Below, one piece after another: positions 10,711 through 23,500 of a stretch of 64,000 bases of DNA. The stretch is from Emiliania huxleyi CCMP1516 (Eukaryota > Haptophyta > Isochrysidales > Noelaerhabdaceae). Made by a program: the position numbers and the translations under genes. Under the pieces are notes generated by a model that saw only the letters and a list, made by a program, of their open reading frames with translations, had not been told where the DNA came from and did no database searches. Each line of letters starts with the position of its first letter. Position 1 is the first letter of the stretch. The DNA lies in assembly GCF_000372725.1 (NCBI RefSeq), contig NW_005200249.1, forward strand, positions 112,323-176,322, written 5' to 3'.

Positions 10711-11907
10711 CGCACCTGTGGCACTGGCGTGTGGCGTTGTTGGCGCTGCAAGGCTTCAGCGTGTGCTGGTGGCGCCGGCGGTGCTGGCAGTGCGGGTGGC
10801 GCTGGTGGGTAGCGCTGTTGTTCTTCGGAAGACCGTACAAAACGCGTGCGCGTTCGGTGACCGGCAGGGGAGCTGGCTCAGCACCGCGGCACCATAGGCG
10901 CCGGAGTGGGCTGCCCCTCGAGGCCGTGGCAGGCGGCGGCGGCGGCAAGAGAGTGAGTGCATGTACAGCTCGACGAGAGGGAGCGCTTGCCGCAGCTGGG
11001 TGAGCGTGAGGGGGCGAGGTGGTGGCGCTCCTGGGAAGAAGAGGAGCCGTCGGAAGGTGAGCACTCTCGGAGGGCGTGTCAAGATTTTCACGCCGCATTT
11101 TCGTGAAAAAACTTTTCTTTTATGAGATCTGGTAACGGCGCCACACCCTTCACAAGAGTCGTGTATGAAAGGGACGAGGTGCTCACTCACTCATGTCGTC
11201 CGATGCCCAAGGCACCACTCCAGGACAGCGTTCCTCGAGGCGCCACAAACCTCGTAATCGTATACTCGAGTACGCAATATACGGCGTTTGCACCCAAGTC
11301 GTGGGGGGTGAGAAAGAAAGAAAACAGAGCACCCAAGGGAGGGATCGGGTAGGACGGGGAGAGCACGACGAGAAGGGGGCGACCGCGAGGTGGCACGAAG
11401 GTTTTTGTTTTTTCCTGTGGTCTGTGCGCGGACGGCCCGGGGAGTACGGAATACGTCCATTTTGGGGCCTCGTTTGGAATACGTATTCCGGAATACGTGT
11501 GGAATACGGCCTAAAACTGCAATTTTATACGGAATACGGCCCTTTTGGAGGTCATTTGGAATACGGGGCGTATTCACAGAGTAGGCTCCGGAGGTGCCTC
11601 TGAGATGGACATTTTTTATCACCATGGAGAACGCGTTCGAATTTTCGCTCGGGAACTTCAACTCTGCACGCGCACCGGCCAGGGCTGCACGAATAGTGCC
11701 AGTGAGGCTCGAGGCGCGAGTCGGAAGGCCGCGACCGTCGAGTGGTCCCCCAATTTTCCTACAATCGCTGTGAACCCAGCCACGTAATATGGTACAAGTC
11801 AACGGTACGGCGCCCGAACTCACACAAACTCAAACACGTAGAGCTACAGGGGCGCGAAACTCCCCCCGAGAGCATCCAAATGTACACAACCTCGTAGAGA
11901 TGCGAGG
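10711..11907. other. Intergenic stretch with GGAATACG cluster
   Basis: No gene recognised. It contains six GGAATACG words between 11448 and 11565, one within the perfect palindrome ACGTATTCCGGAATACGT at 11481-11498. An AAAGAAAG tract near 11310 belongs to the repeat family also seen at 14197 and 36325. Confidence 0.6.
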
Positions 11908-13995
11908 TCAGCGCAGCGCCTCGGCGGTGCCAACGAGGCCGGCGGCCAGCCCCGTGACGGCGAGAGCGACGAGGGCGGCGCTCTCGGCCACGCCGCGGGG
12001 CGGCGGCGGCTGCGCGGGCGGCGGCTTCGGCATCGCCATCACCACCGCTCCGGCCGGCGTCTGCCCGATCTTCGGGATGCCGTCGGTCTCTCCGCGGGGG
12101 AAGCTGCGCAGCGCCATCAGCGCGGGGGCGACGTAGATGAGGAGGGAGCCGCCCGTGGCGCCTCCGAGCGCCGAGATCGTGTCGAGATCGATGCCGAGGG
12201 CGGCGACGCCGCAGAGCGCTGCGACCGAGGAGCAGACGACCGCGGGCCTGCTGACAGCTGCAGGTGAGAGCTCTGCTGTTCAGGCCCCGTGTGCCCAGCA
12301 TGAGACCGCAGAGATGCCTGGCTGCCACCAGAGGGCGCTGCAGGGGTAACGACTCGCATCCCGGCTCATCTCGACCCCCTCCCGGCTAGAGTGCCGAGCC
12401 TCGCTGCTGCGGCGGGGGGCAGCTTGAGCATCTCGACGAGGGTCGTGCGGAAGGGCCTCTCGAGCAGAGGAAATTCGCACAGCACCGCCGCGCCGACGCC
12501 GAGCCGCGCCACCACCGCAAGCGGGTCCGCCGAGGCGTACGAGTTGAGGATGTTCGCGTCCGAGGCGGCGCCGAACGTGAGGTAGCCCGCCGCACCTGGG
12601 GACACGTCCACGGCCCGTCCCGGACATGCCCCGTCCCGGACATGCCCAAGAGCAGTAGGGCAGATGCCCCCGCCGCACCGATTGCGACGAAGAGCACAGC
12701 AGAGAGACCAAACGCGCTCAGCACGACCCGCCGATAGGCGGCCAGCTGGCCTCCGGACTCGCCCTCTGCCGCCTCGTAGGCAGCGACGCCGCCGCCACCC
12801 CTGCCGCCGCCACCCTTGCCGCCGCCACCCTTGCCGCCGCCACCCTTGCCGCCTCCTCCCTCGTCGCCACCCTTACCGCCGCCGATGCGGAGACGGCGCA
12901 GCAGCGGAGGGCTCAGGCGGCGCGCGTACTCGGCGAACTCCTCGTTGATCTCGGCGGCGCGCCGCAGCCGCACCGCAAGCCACGAGGGAGCAGCCTCCTC
13001 CTCCGGCGCCCCCGCCCTAGCGGCCTCCCCCGCCGGCTGCGGCGCCAGGGCCGTGAGGACGGAAGGAGCGTTGTAGTGCGCGAGGAAAGCATTCGAGACG
13101 AGAGAGACAAAGTAGGCGATGGCGCCTGAGGGGCGGAGCGTGGACGTGTCTTTTACGCGTCCCCGCGCCACTCACGGGCGCAGAGGCGACGGCGCCGGCC
13201 GAAGGGAGCGAGCCGAGCCCTCCTCCACCGCCGCCTGCTCCTCCTCCTGCCGCCTCTGCTGCTGCGGCGCCGGCGTCCGCTAGCGCGGCGGCGTCGGTGG
13301 CATCGTACGTCCCGTCAGCGAGGCGGGCGATCATGCAGAGGGCGGTGACGAGGACACCTTGGGGGGGGGGGGGGGGTCGTAGGCGTGTCGCTTGGGCCAA
13401 CAGCGTGGAGCGGTGAGAGGGCACCGGCGACTCCAAAGTAAGACGCCGTGCCGAGGGGTGCGAGGGAGGGGAGGAGGCAGAGCGGCGTGAGGACGGAGGC
13501 GGCGCAGCCGAAGAGGACGGCCGCCCTCGAGACGTCCGCTGCCGGGAGCGCGAACAGCGCGGCGAGCAGGTCAGTGCCGGTGTCCGCGATGACGGTGGCG
13601 CAGGCGATCGCTGCTGTGGAGCAGAGCAGGAGCGAGGCGACGGCGGGCAAGGCCGCGAGCCGTGAGCCGAGGGTGGAGGTCCAGGCGCCGACGTACGATG
13701 GTTGCTCGGTCTCGACGCAGACACGGCCGATCAGAAGGAAGCCCCACGCGTTGAGGGCGCCGAAGAGGAGAAGGAGAGGCACCGCGAGAGCGATCGCCTC
13801 TGCGGGAGTGGCTCCAGAGTCGGTGAGGCGCGCGACGCCGGCAGGAAGCGTCAGCACACCGGTGCCAACAATGTTTTTGATAAGAGCCACGGTGCATTGC
13901 GACTCGCTGGCGCTCGGGCCGGCGACAGCGACGACGGCGGAGGATGACTTGAGCAATGGCGAGCGCAGCAGCGTGATGGCGTCAGCGACGACCAT
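11908..13995 (-). CDS. Amino acid/auxin permease (AAAP, SLC38-like) transporter, multi-exon
   Basis: Membrane transporter expected to move amino acids by cation symport. The start at 13995 leads to SQCTVALIKNIVGTGVLTLP, the family's TM1 signature. More helices follow (13800-13460), then GAIAYFVSLVSNAFLAHYNA (13125-13060), the counterpart of the conserved AFxCH segment. A low-complexity loop with GGGGKGGGG repeats lies at 12793-12855. FVAI joins GAAGYLTFG only after removal of the intron 12596-12678. Final helices are at 12200-11920 (GLAAGLVGTAEALR, stop 11908). Introns include a poly-G(C) tract at 13362-13377. Substrate and membrane are not predictable. Confidence 0.75.
12596..12678 (-). repeat. 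Introner-like intron, decamer family
   Basis: Reading the minus strand, the intron begins GTGCGGCGGGGGC and the next exon begins GTGCGGCGGGC. The core carries repeated GCATGTCCGGGACGGG and ends CCCCAG. Removal restores the AAAP motif FVAIGAAGYLTFG. Confidence 0.75.
13126..13195 (-). repeat. Introner-like intron, decamer family
   Basis: Minus strand: intron start GCGCCGTCGCCT, next exon start GCGCCATCGCCT. The core has AGACACGTCCACG and ends CCCCTCAG. GC-AG borders. Confidence 0.75.
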
Positions 13996-14599
13996 GATGT
14001 GGCGATAGAGACGACCAAGGTGTAGATCAGAGCAAGGCCGGCGATAGAGAGCGCGGCCTGGGCGGGGCTATCGAGGAGGAGCGGTGCGGCTAAGCAGACA
14101 GGCGGTAGAATCGTCCGTGCATCGTGAAAAAGAATTTAATGTGCCTCCGAGTGCTCCAAGTGCTCCAAGTGCTCCAAGGTCGCACTCCGCCCTCCTGTGT
14201 GGTGGCGGCGTGCCGTCCTCCCATCCCTCCCTTGGGTTGTCTGTTTTCTTTCTTTCTTTCTATTTGTGCCGTACTTCCAACCCCCAAGGGGGGGATTTTG
14301 TTTCTATCTCACACTGATCACTGACACTGTGCGGCGTGAGAAAAAGAATTTTGCTGCGGAGTGTCTCCTGCAAGCGGACTCTCTCTTACAAAAAGAATAC
14401 CAACAAACCTAGACGGGCGCTACTAGGCCCGGGAGCCACAGACATGTGTGCGTGTCTCTCGACGCGCCGACTCCCAGAGCGCGCTCCAAGTACAGAGGGG
14501 CCGCGGAAGAGCAGGGGAGTAAAAAAATGGGAGCCCCCAGCCGCGGCGCCGGCGACCCACGCAGCACCGTAAGGGTCCGCCACAAATGCGCCGGGCCGC
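13996..14599. other. Intergenic stretch with pyrimidine-tract dispersed repeat
   Basis: No gene seen. 14197-14262 (GTGGTGGCGGCGTGCCGTCC ... TTCTTTCTTTC) recurs almost exactly at 36325-36390 in the same orientation; partial relatives are at 11300 and 27828. Three GTGCTCC-type repeats lie at 14150-14176. Confidence 0.65.
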
Positions 14600-17500
14600 T
14601 CACTCCAGCGGAGCGACGTCATCTCCGCGCCCCGCCTCGGCGAGGAGCGTGCTCGCGTCTGCGCGGCGCGCTGTCAGGATGTCCGTGTCGATGGAGCTCT
14701 CGACGACGAACCGGTAGATTTGGACGGTGCGCTGCTGGCCGTACCGGCGGATGCGTCCGACGGCCTGGGAGGGGGGGCGTGGATGGGCGGAGGAGGGGGG
14801 GGTGCGGGGAGGGGGGTGTGGGGCGGGTGGGTGGCGGCGGCGGCGGCGGTGCGGCGGTCTGGCGGGGTGAGAGGGGGGCACCGCGCCTGCGTGTCGCACG
14901 AGTCGAACTCCTGCTGCGACCCGACGAGGAGCGGGTGGAGGAAGATCGCGTGCGAGGCCTGGGTCAGGTTGGCGCCGGCGGCGGACTCGTCGCGCAAGTT
15001 GAGCAGCAGCACGCGAGCGTCGCCCTTCTTGAGCGTGTGCTGCTGGAAGTCCTCAATCACCTTGGAGCGCTGCGTCGGCGTCCCCTTGAGCATCGCCACG
15101 CGAAGGCCCGCCGCAGTGAGCGCCTCGTGCACCTTCTGCAGCAGGTCGGGGAACTGCACGAAGACGAGCACCCGCTCCTCCTCCCGCGTGCGGCCGATCA
15201 GCGACGCGACCGCAGACAGCTTCGCGCCAAAGGCGCCGCCCGCGCCGTCCGCCGTCTCCGAGCCGAGCTCGCCTGAGGGACGCGTGTCGTGGACGTGTCG
15301 CGGGCGTGTCGCGGGCGTGTGCCGTCCGCCGAGCCGAGCCGAGCTCGCCGACGCGGATGACGCAGCCCGGCCGGACGGCGGCCTTGCAGCCGGGGTGCGG
15401 GCACTCCTGCCGCTCGGCGTGCTCGCACAGCGCCTCGTGCGGGCCCGCGTGGCCGCACGACGAGAGCAGGCTGAGCGAGGAGGAGGGCTGGCCTGCAGGC
15501 GGGGTCCGGGTGTGTGTGGTGTGTGTGTGTGGGAGGGGGGGAGGGGGGGGGGGGGGGAGAGGGGAGAGCGAGGCTCAGCTGGGGGTGTGGGAAGAGCAAG
15601 GCTCGGCGAGGGGGAGCTGGCCTGCGGCGAGGCCGGGCAGCGAGCCGCCCCGCTGGACCGTCCGCACCGCCTCGAAGAAGCGGAGGGAGCGCACGCGGCC
15701 GACGAGCTCCTTCTGCAGCCGGCGGAGCAGGTGCACCTGCCCGCGGGTTAGGGTTAGGGTTAGGGTTAGGGTTGGGGTTAGGAGGTGCACCTGCTCGCGG
15801 GCAGAGGTGTGAGGGGGGGTGCGGCGCGCAGCGCGTGCTGCGGCCGCGGCAGCAGGGTGCGCCTGGTCGCGCGTCCAGTAGAGCTTGTCCTTGAAGCCCT
15901 TCTCGTTGGAGGGGAGCGACACCTTGCCCTTTGCCCGAGCGAGGCCCGCCTGCACACAGCGGACCGGCGTGAGGAGGCGCAGGCCCGCAGCGGCCGCGGC
16001 GTGTCGGTTTCACGAGCCGCGAGGTGTCTAGGACGTGCGTAGGGAGTGTCTGCGACTGGGGGGTGTCTAGGGAGGAGTCGCCTTGACGAGCTGCGCGATC
16101 CGCCGCGCCGCCTCGTCGTCGCCGCTCGCCGCGACCTCCTTGCTCCGCCAGTCGTCGAAGTGGGTGCGCGGCATCAGCAGCAGCTCCTTCTGCTTGGCGT
16201 CGAGCTTGTCCGGCTTGTGGTGCGCCTCGAAGGCGCCGATCGCGTCGCGCGCGTACGCCGTCTGCCTCTCGATCTCGTCGGCGCAGAGCTGCAGCTGCGC
16301 CGTGCGGGTGGCGACGATCTCGTCGCAGGCGGCGGCGGCGGAGGTCGAGTTGCCGACCATGTCGAAGTGCGAGCAGCGCTTGAGCAGCGCCTGCGGGGCC
16401 GGGGGGGGGGGGGGGGGCAGCTCGCGGACGTGTCGCGGACGTGTCGCGGACGTGTCGCGGACGTGTCGCGGACGTGTCCCTCGCTGAGCGGCGCTCGAGT
16501 GGCGCCTCCTCGGGCAGGGGACCCTCGGGCAGGGGGGACGCCGTCTGCACGTCGGCCATATGCCACCAGCCATATGTCGCCGGATCTCGGCTCGATCTCG
16601 GCTCGATCTCGGCTCGATCTCGCCTCCTCGGGCGAGGCGGAGCCTCCGAGCACGTTCGCCAGCCGCGCCTCGCGGTCGTTCTCCGACTTGCACTTGGACT
16701 TGATGGTCTTGTGCGAGTTCTTCATGTCGAGCGCCTCGAGGTGGTTCTTGAGCTCGATGTAGAGCGCGCGCTCGGGCGGCGGCAGCGCGACGACCGCCGC
16801 CTACAGGGAAGGTTCCGAGAAGGGTCGTGGGCAAGGCTCCTCCGCGGCGCCGTACTTTGCGGACACGGGTCGCCTGCTCGCGCCACGGGATCTCGTCGAT
16901 CTCGGCCACGTTCTGCCGCACGAAGCGGTCGAGGAAGTCCTGCGCGATGGCGTGGCGCGTCGCGTGCCACGCGGGCGTGTGCACCTCCTTGAAGTAGGCG
17001 AAGCGCTCTGCCGCCGACTGCTGCTTCTGCTCCGCCTTGGTCAGCTCCGAGGCGTCGCTCGAGCCGAGGGTGAGCCCGAGCCACTGCGCCTGCGGGACGG
17101 GTCGCGGACGTGTCACGGACACGTCCCGTCGAGCCGAACGGGGGGGGGGGTGACGGGCCGCTGCGCCGTCTTTGCGACCGCCGAGAAGCCAGACACGTCC
17201 GGCGTGCCCGAGAGGACCCACCGGGCGGCGGCCTTGACGCCGGTGACGATGGCGACGTTGTCGCGCTCGTTGTTGTACGTGAACTCGTCGATGACGACGC
17301 GGTTCCAGTAAAACATCTCAACCGGCAGCGCCTGCAAGTGCTTCCAGTCCTTGGACGCCTTGGTGCCGTGCAGCCCCCACGGGTCCTTCTCCTCTGGCTT
17401 GGCCGCGCGCTTCGCCTTGGCGGCCGGCCTCTTCTTTGCGGGTCGCTCCTCCTACAGGAGAACCATGAATCACTGAGGAAGGGGGGCGCCCGAACGATTC

Positions 17501-20500
17501 CGGGTGATTCTGTGTGACTCTGGGTGATTGTCGGGTGATTGGGGGTGATTGGGGCCCGCTCCTCCGACTCGGACTCGTCGTACTCGTCCGACTCCGCCTC
17601 CTCCTCCGACTCCTCGTCCGAGTCCGCAAAGTCCTCGTCCGACTGCGACTGCGCCGGCGCCGGCCGCTTCGTGCCCTTGCCGCGCGCCTGCAAGACATGT
17701 CCCGGACGTGTCATGGGCATGTCTTGGCAGGTCCGCTTCGTGCCCGCGCCGCGCGCCGCCGGCTTGGGCTTGGCCTGCGTGCGCGCCTTCTTGGGCGGCG
17801 GCGCCTGTTCACAGAGCAGCCGCTGTGAAGAGGCAGCCCTCACACCGGTCGGCTTCCTTCCGGCGGAGAGCGGTGCGCGCCTCCTCCTCCTCCTCCTCCT
17901 CCTCCGCCTCCTCCTCCTCCGCCTCCTCCTTGGTCTTCGCCTTGGCCGCCGCCGCCTTCTTCTCGGCCGCGTAAGTCGCCTTCTTGCCCTTGGGCGCAAC
18001 GGCCATCGCCATCGACTCGAGCTTGACGCCCGCCTGGCAGGGAAGGATGAGAAGCTTCAGGGACGGCTCCGGCTACGGCAGGAATGTGGCCCCCCTCTCA
18101 GCCACACCTCGGCTGCTCTCGGCCACACCTCGGCTGCTCTCGGCCACACCTCGGCTGCTCTCGGCCACACCTCGGCTGCTCTCGGCCACACCTCGGCTGC
18201 TCTCGGCCACATCTCGGCTGCTCTCGCCTCGACGCGGTTGGCGGTGTTGCCGAGCGACTTGCCGATCACCGACGCAGCGGCCGCCTTCTTTTGCGAGGCG
18301 CGCCCCGCGCGCCCGTCCGCCACGCGCCTCTGCGCCGCGCTGAGGTCGCCGCTCGAGAGGGAGGCGACTTGCTCCTGCGGTGTCGCCGAGGCGTGGTCGA
18401 GATCTAGCCGAGATCTAGCCCGACGCCTAGCCGAGGTGCTGGGGGGGCGGGAGGGCGGGGGGAAGGGGGCGGGGCGGGGGGGGGGGGGGGGGGAGGCTCG
18501 CTCCTGCAGCCCGCCGAGCGCCTCGCCGTACGCTTGCGTGAAGTGGCGGAGCGACGCCTTGCCGTTGGGCAGCGCGCCCGAGCCGGCGAAGGCGGCCAGC
18601 CTGCAGGACGGTCCGGAGGAGGGTCGGAGGGGGGTCGGAGAGGGGCTCCAGGTGGCATCGTCCGGCTGGCGAGTCGCGCCGTTCGAAGTAGAGGTCGTTG
18701 CGCAGCAGCGTGATGGCGCACACGACGACGTCCGCCTTCTCGAGGTCCTTGACTGAGTGCCTGCGGAGGAGGGGTGGGCAGGAGGAGGGGTGGAGAGCGC
18801 GTGTCCTCAGCCCGCCCTTCTCGAGGCGGCCGGCGCACTTGTTGACGTCCGCCATTTCTAGGAAGTGTCTAGGAAGTGTCTAGGAAGTGTCTAGGAAGTG
18901 TCTACGCACTTGTTGACGTCTGCCATCGTCGCGAGGACGACCGTGTTGAGCGCGCCGCCGGTGAAGCGCTCCACCTCGGTCGGCCACTGCCGCAGCAAGT
19001 GCGACGGGGCGAGGACGAGGGTCGCCTTGAGCGGGATGAACCTGCGGGAGACGCGGCGCGGCGCGTCGAGGACGTGTCCCAGCGGGGCAGAGGCGGGCTC
19101 GAGGCGGGAGTTTAGGAAGTGTCTAGGAAGTGTCTAGGCAGAGGCGGGCTCGAGGCGGGAAGCACCCGTCGCGCCGCAGAGGCGGAGGAGGGGGGAGCGG
19201 CTCGCGCGGGGCCGCGTCGATGAGGGCGACGGTGATGACCGTCTTTCCGTACCCGACCTGCTCACACACTCGAGGCGTGAGCGAGGCGCCGCTCACAGCG
19301 TGAGGCCCACTGCTGCGGCGCTGTTGCCTCGTCGGCGAGCACGCCGCCGCGCACGACGCGAGGCACCCGCGCGCGCGCCTCGAGCCGCCAGTTGAGGGCG
19401 GGGAGGGTCGCCTGCGGGACGCGCCACGGACGTGTCGCGGACACGGCCTCGCCTCGAGCCTCTCGTCTGGGCGTGGGAGAGCGGTCGCCTCGGCCACCTC
19501 CTCCTCGATGAAGGGTGCGGCGCCCTCCTCCTCCTGCTCCAGCATCCACGAGAGCGAGCGCTGCTGCTCGGGCCGCAGCGCGAGCACCTTGCCCACGCGG
19601 CCCTTGAAGGGGCCAAAGTGGGGCGGCTGGGGCGCGGCCGGGTCGTGCTTGTTGGAGGAGAGCGTCAGCGGCGGCAGGCCCTCCTTCGTGTCGCAGTGGC
19701 GGACGATGCGCCACGAGAGCTCCGCCGCGGCGGTGTCTCCGCCGACGGGCACGAGTGCGAGAGCGCGCATCGCGAGGGCGAGCGGGTTGGCGGACACCTC
19801 GAAGCGTGGGGCGAAGCGAGGGGGGATGAGGAGAGGGGAAGCGGGACGAAGAGGCGCAAAGGACGGGAGGGGGTGTGAAGAGGGGCGGCGGTCACCTCGA
19901 GCTCGCCCAGCAGCGCGCTGCCGACGCCCGGCGCGGGCGCGGCGCGCTGCTTGACGCCGAAGGCGGCGGGGCGCCGCTTGAGCGCCTGCTCGTACGCGCC
20001 CGCCTGCACCGGGTCCTCGAGCGCAGAGACCTGTTCACAAGCGCACCGGCGTGAAGAGGCGCCGCCAAACCGCACCTTGCTCACGGGCCCTCGTGTCGCA
20101 GCCGCCTGCCCGCGCGAGCCATGCGCCCACTGCAGCTTGGGCATCGCGGGCGCGCAGACCTCGCAAGGCGACCCGCCCGCAGACCAGGCGGCGAAGGCGT
20201 CCGCCGCACCGAGGGCCGTCCACTCCGAGATCTGGGGCGGCAGGTCGAGCCGCTCGGTGATCCACGAGATCGCCTGTCGAACCATCGTCAGTCATCATCG
20301 ACCTTTCCTGCGCCGGAGCCACCCACTCCGCGGTCCGCGAGACGACCTCAAACTTGCGGCGCGACTTCGAGACCGCGATCTGCTCCCACTCGCCCTTCGG
20401 CCACGCGGCCGCCTCCTCCTCCGAGAGGGGGACGGCGCACCTGCTCACGGCCAGAGTGTGAGAAGCACGCAGGCCGCAGCTCTCACTCGGCGAGGGGCGG

Positions 20501-23500
20501 CCGCACCGCACGACCGGCACCGCCGCCGGCGCGGTGGCGGAAGCGCGGGAGGAGGCATCGAGCAGGAGCTTTGGCGGCGCGGCGGGGTAGGCGTGCTTGG
20601 CCCCCTCGTACCCGACGGGAGAGAGCGACACCTGTCCACAGCCTGCGGCGTGAACGGCGCCTCTTCACAACCTGATCCCCGGCGGGAGGCAGCGACGCCT
20701 TTGGCGCAGCCGCCCATGCCCCGCGCACGATGCAGTGCACCGCCTCGCTGCGCGACGCCGGAGGCGAATCGCCGGAGGTCCACGGCCGCCACGACGCGTC
20801 GAGGGAGGCGACCGTGCGGCGCGTCTCTCCGTACCCGACCCGCTCCGCAGACGTGGCAAACACGACCGAGTCGTGCTCCGCAGCCCCGATCCGGTGCGGG
20901 TCGAGGAAGAGGAAGAGCGGGGCGCCGTCACCCACCCGCCGGTGCAGGCAGTTCATCGCGCCGCCGCACTTCTCGAGCAGCTCGTACTCGCCGCGCACCT
21001 GATCACACCTCGAGCCGTCAGCGGACGCCGCTCACACCCAACCCGCAACTCGCGCTCGCCGCGCACATCCACGTCGAAGAGGCGCGCGGCCGAGTCGGCC
21101 ATCTCGACGCGCCACGAGCGGAAGCGAGTCGACCCCTTCCACTCCGCCTCGAGCCCGATCGACGCCTGCCACGACTCGACCGGCTCGCCGACCGACGCGA
21201 CCGTGACCGACACTTGGCGCAGCACCTATGGGACATGTCCCGGACACGTCATGGACACGTCTCGGTCGCGGCCGAGACCCGGCTCTTGGCGCAGCGCCGG
21301 CAAGCACAGCTCCCACGCCCCGTCGAGCAGGCCGGCGGCGGAGGCAGGCACGCGCATCCGCGCGACGGGCTGGAGCAGCAGCTCGCGCAGCACGCCCCGC
21401 TGCGGCGGCGGAGAGGCGTACGCGAGCCACTCGACGCACTCGCGGCCGAGGTGCATCACGACGCGGCCCTTCTCGGAGCGGAAGGTGACCGACCACGACT
21501 CGCCGCGCGTCGCCTGAACGGGGGCTCGGAGAAGGGGTCGGGAGGGGCGAGGGGGGCTGGCGCGGCTCGCACCAGCGTCGCCTCGGCGTAGGTGAAGCGC
21601 TCGCGCTCGAGCGCCTTGACTGCCGCCGCCCAGCCGCGCCACAGCGCCTCGTCCTTCGAGCTCGCCGCGTCGCGCTGCCGCGGCGGCGACTTGCGCGCGG
21701 CGGCAGCGTCGGCGCGGCGCGGCGGCGAGAGCGGCGTCGGCGGCTCCGCCTTCTTCTTCTTGCCGAGCAGCCTGTCCATCGGCCCGACCTGTGCGAGGGA
21801 GAGGGGGACGCGTCACACACGCGCCGCGCGGCCGTGTCGTCAGCAGCAGCGGGCTCACCTTCTTCGCGGCGGGCTTGGCCTTGGCCTTGCGGCGCGGGGC
21901 GCCCTCCTCGTCCTCGTCCTCGTCGTCGTCGTCGCCGCCGCCGCGCGTGGGCGAGAGCAGCTTCGCCTCGATGCCGGCGGGGAGGAGCGCGCCGGCGGGC
22001 CGCATGCCGTCCGCGCAGCCGAGCCCTCCGAGCGTCACGACCATCGGCAGGGCGGCGGCGAGCTTGGCCTCGAACTCGCGCGGCGGAGTGCGCGGCTCGG
22101 TGACGGGCGCCATGTCGACGTGCTCCGGCCACGACTCGGGGCATCCCGACTTTGACTTTGTCGTGCCGCACTTTGCGCAGCGGACAATGTCGCTCGCGAC
22201 GCGCGTGCGACCCTCCGAGGCGCACATGCGTGCCGAGCCCGCCGCCTCGGCGAGCAGCTGCGCCAGCGGGCCGACGCCGCCCTCGCCGAGCAGCGCGAGC
22301 GGCTTCTCCGCCATCGCCAACCCGCCGGCGACGTCCGCCTGCGTCTCGCTGCTGCCGGTCGAGGTGACGTGTCTAGGAAGTGTCTAGGAAGTGTCTAGGA
22401 AGCGTCACCTGCGTCTCGCTGCTGCCGGTCGAGGTGACGAGCCCTCCCGCGCCGGCGGCGGCGGCGTCGGGCTTGGGGGCGTCGAAGGCGCGCAGCGTGT
22501 CGCGCGAGAGGAGGAGCGCGGCGAGGATGCAGGTGCCGACGATGGTGGAGGACATCGCGTTGCCCGCGAGGTCGGCCATCTGGTCGTTGTTCTCGCGCGT
22601 CAGCAGCAGGTCGTCCACCGGGATGCCTGCACAGGCACCGGACGCGTGATGGACGCGTCCTCGGCATGCCGGCGGCAGGCCGTCCGCCGGACTGCCCTGC
22701 AGCGCGAGGACCTCGGGCCCGACGATCGGCCCGCCGCGGTTGGTGACGTACGGCACCATGTTCGGCGTGAGGCAAGGGCAGACGCCCGGCCGCGACGACG
22801 CCGTGGACCGGTCGACATTCTGCGACAGGTTCCAGACGAGCGTCTTGTAGTTTGCGTCCTGCCCCTCGCGCGCGAGGCGGAGGTAGTTGATGTCGCAGAG
22901 GTCGACCACGCGCTCGACCTGGCTCTTGAACCTGTTCACACCGGGGGGGCTGTGAAGAGGCAGCTCGTCTCGCCCGGAAGCACTCTCCGCCCGAAGGCAC
23001 CAGTCGTGCCACGCAAAGTCGGGGCCGGCGCAGTGGCCCTGCGACACCCACTGCGTGAGGGGGCGCTTGGCGCCGAGCTCCTCGTCGGTGCGCGCGCGTT
23101 GGTGGCGCGTCTCGCAGCGGCCCCAGTCGACCACGCCTCGCTGCTTGGTCGGGTCGATGTGGGAGAGGTCCTCGCGCGCGGTGTGGACGCGCGGGTCGTC
23201 GGTCGGGAGCAGGAAGGCCTCGAGCGAGGAGGAGGCGGGGCAGGACAGCTCGCTGATGGCAGCCTCCCAGCGCGCGAGCTCCTGCGGGGCGTGTCGTGGA
23301 CGTGTCGCGGACGTGTCGCGGACATCTGATGCCCCGCCGCCTCCCAGCGAGCGAGCACCTCCTCGCCGACGACGCCGCTCTCGCCCGCGCCGCCCGCCTC
23401 GCCCATCGGCGCGTCGCCGAGCGCGGCCGCGCGCCGGTTGGGCGCGTGCGTGTCGAGCGCGAGGAGGTAGATGCGCGTGCGCGTGTGCGGGATGTAGTGG

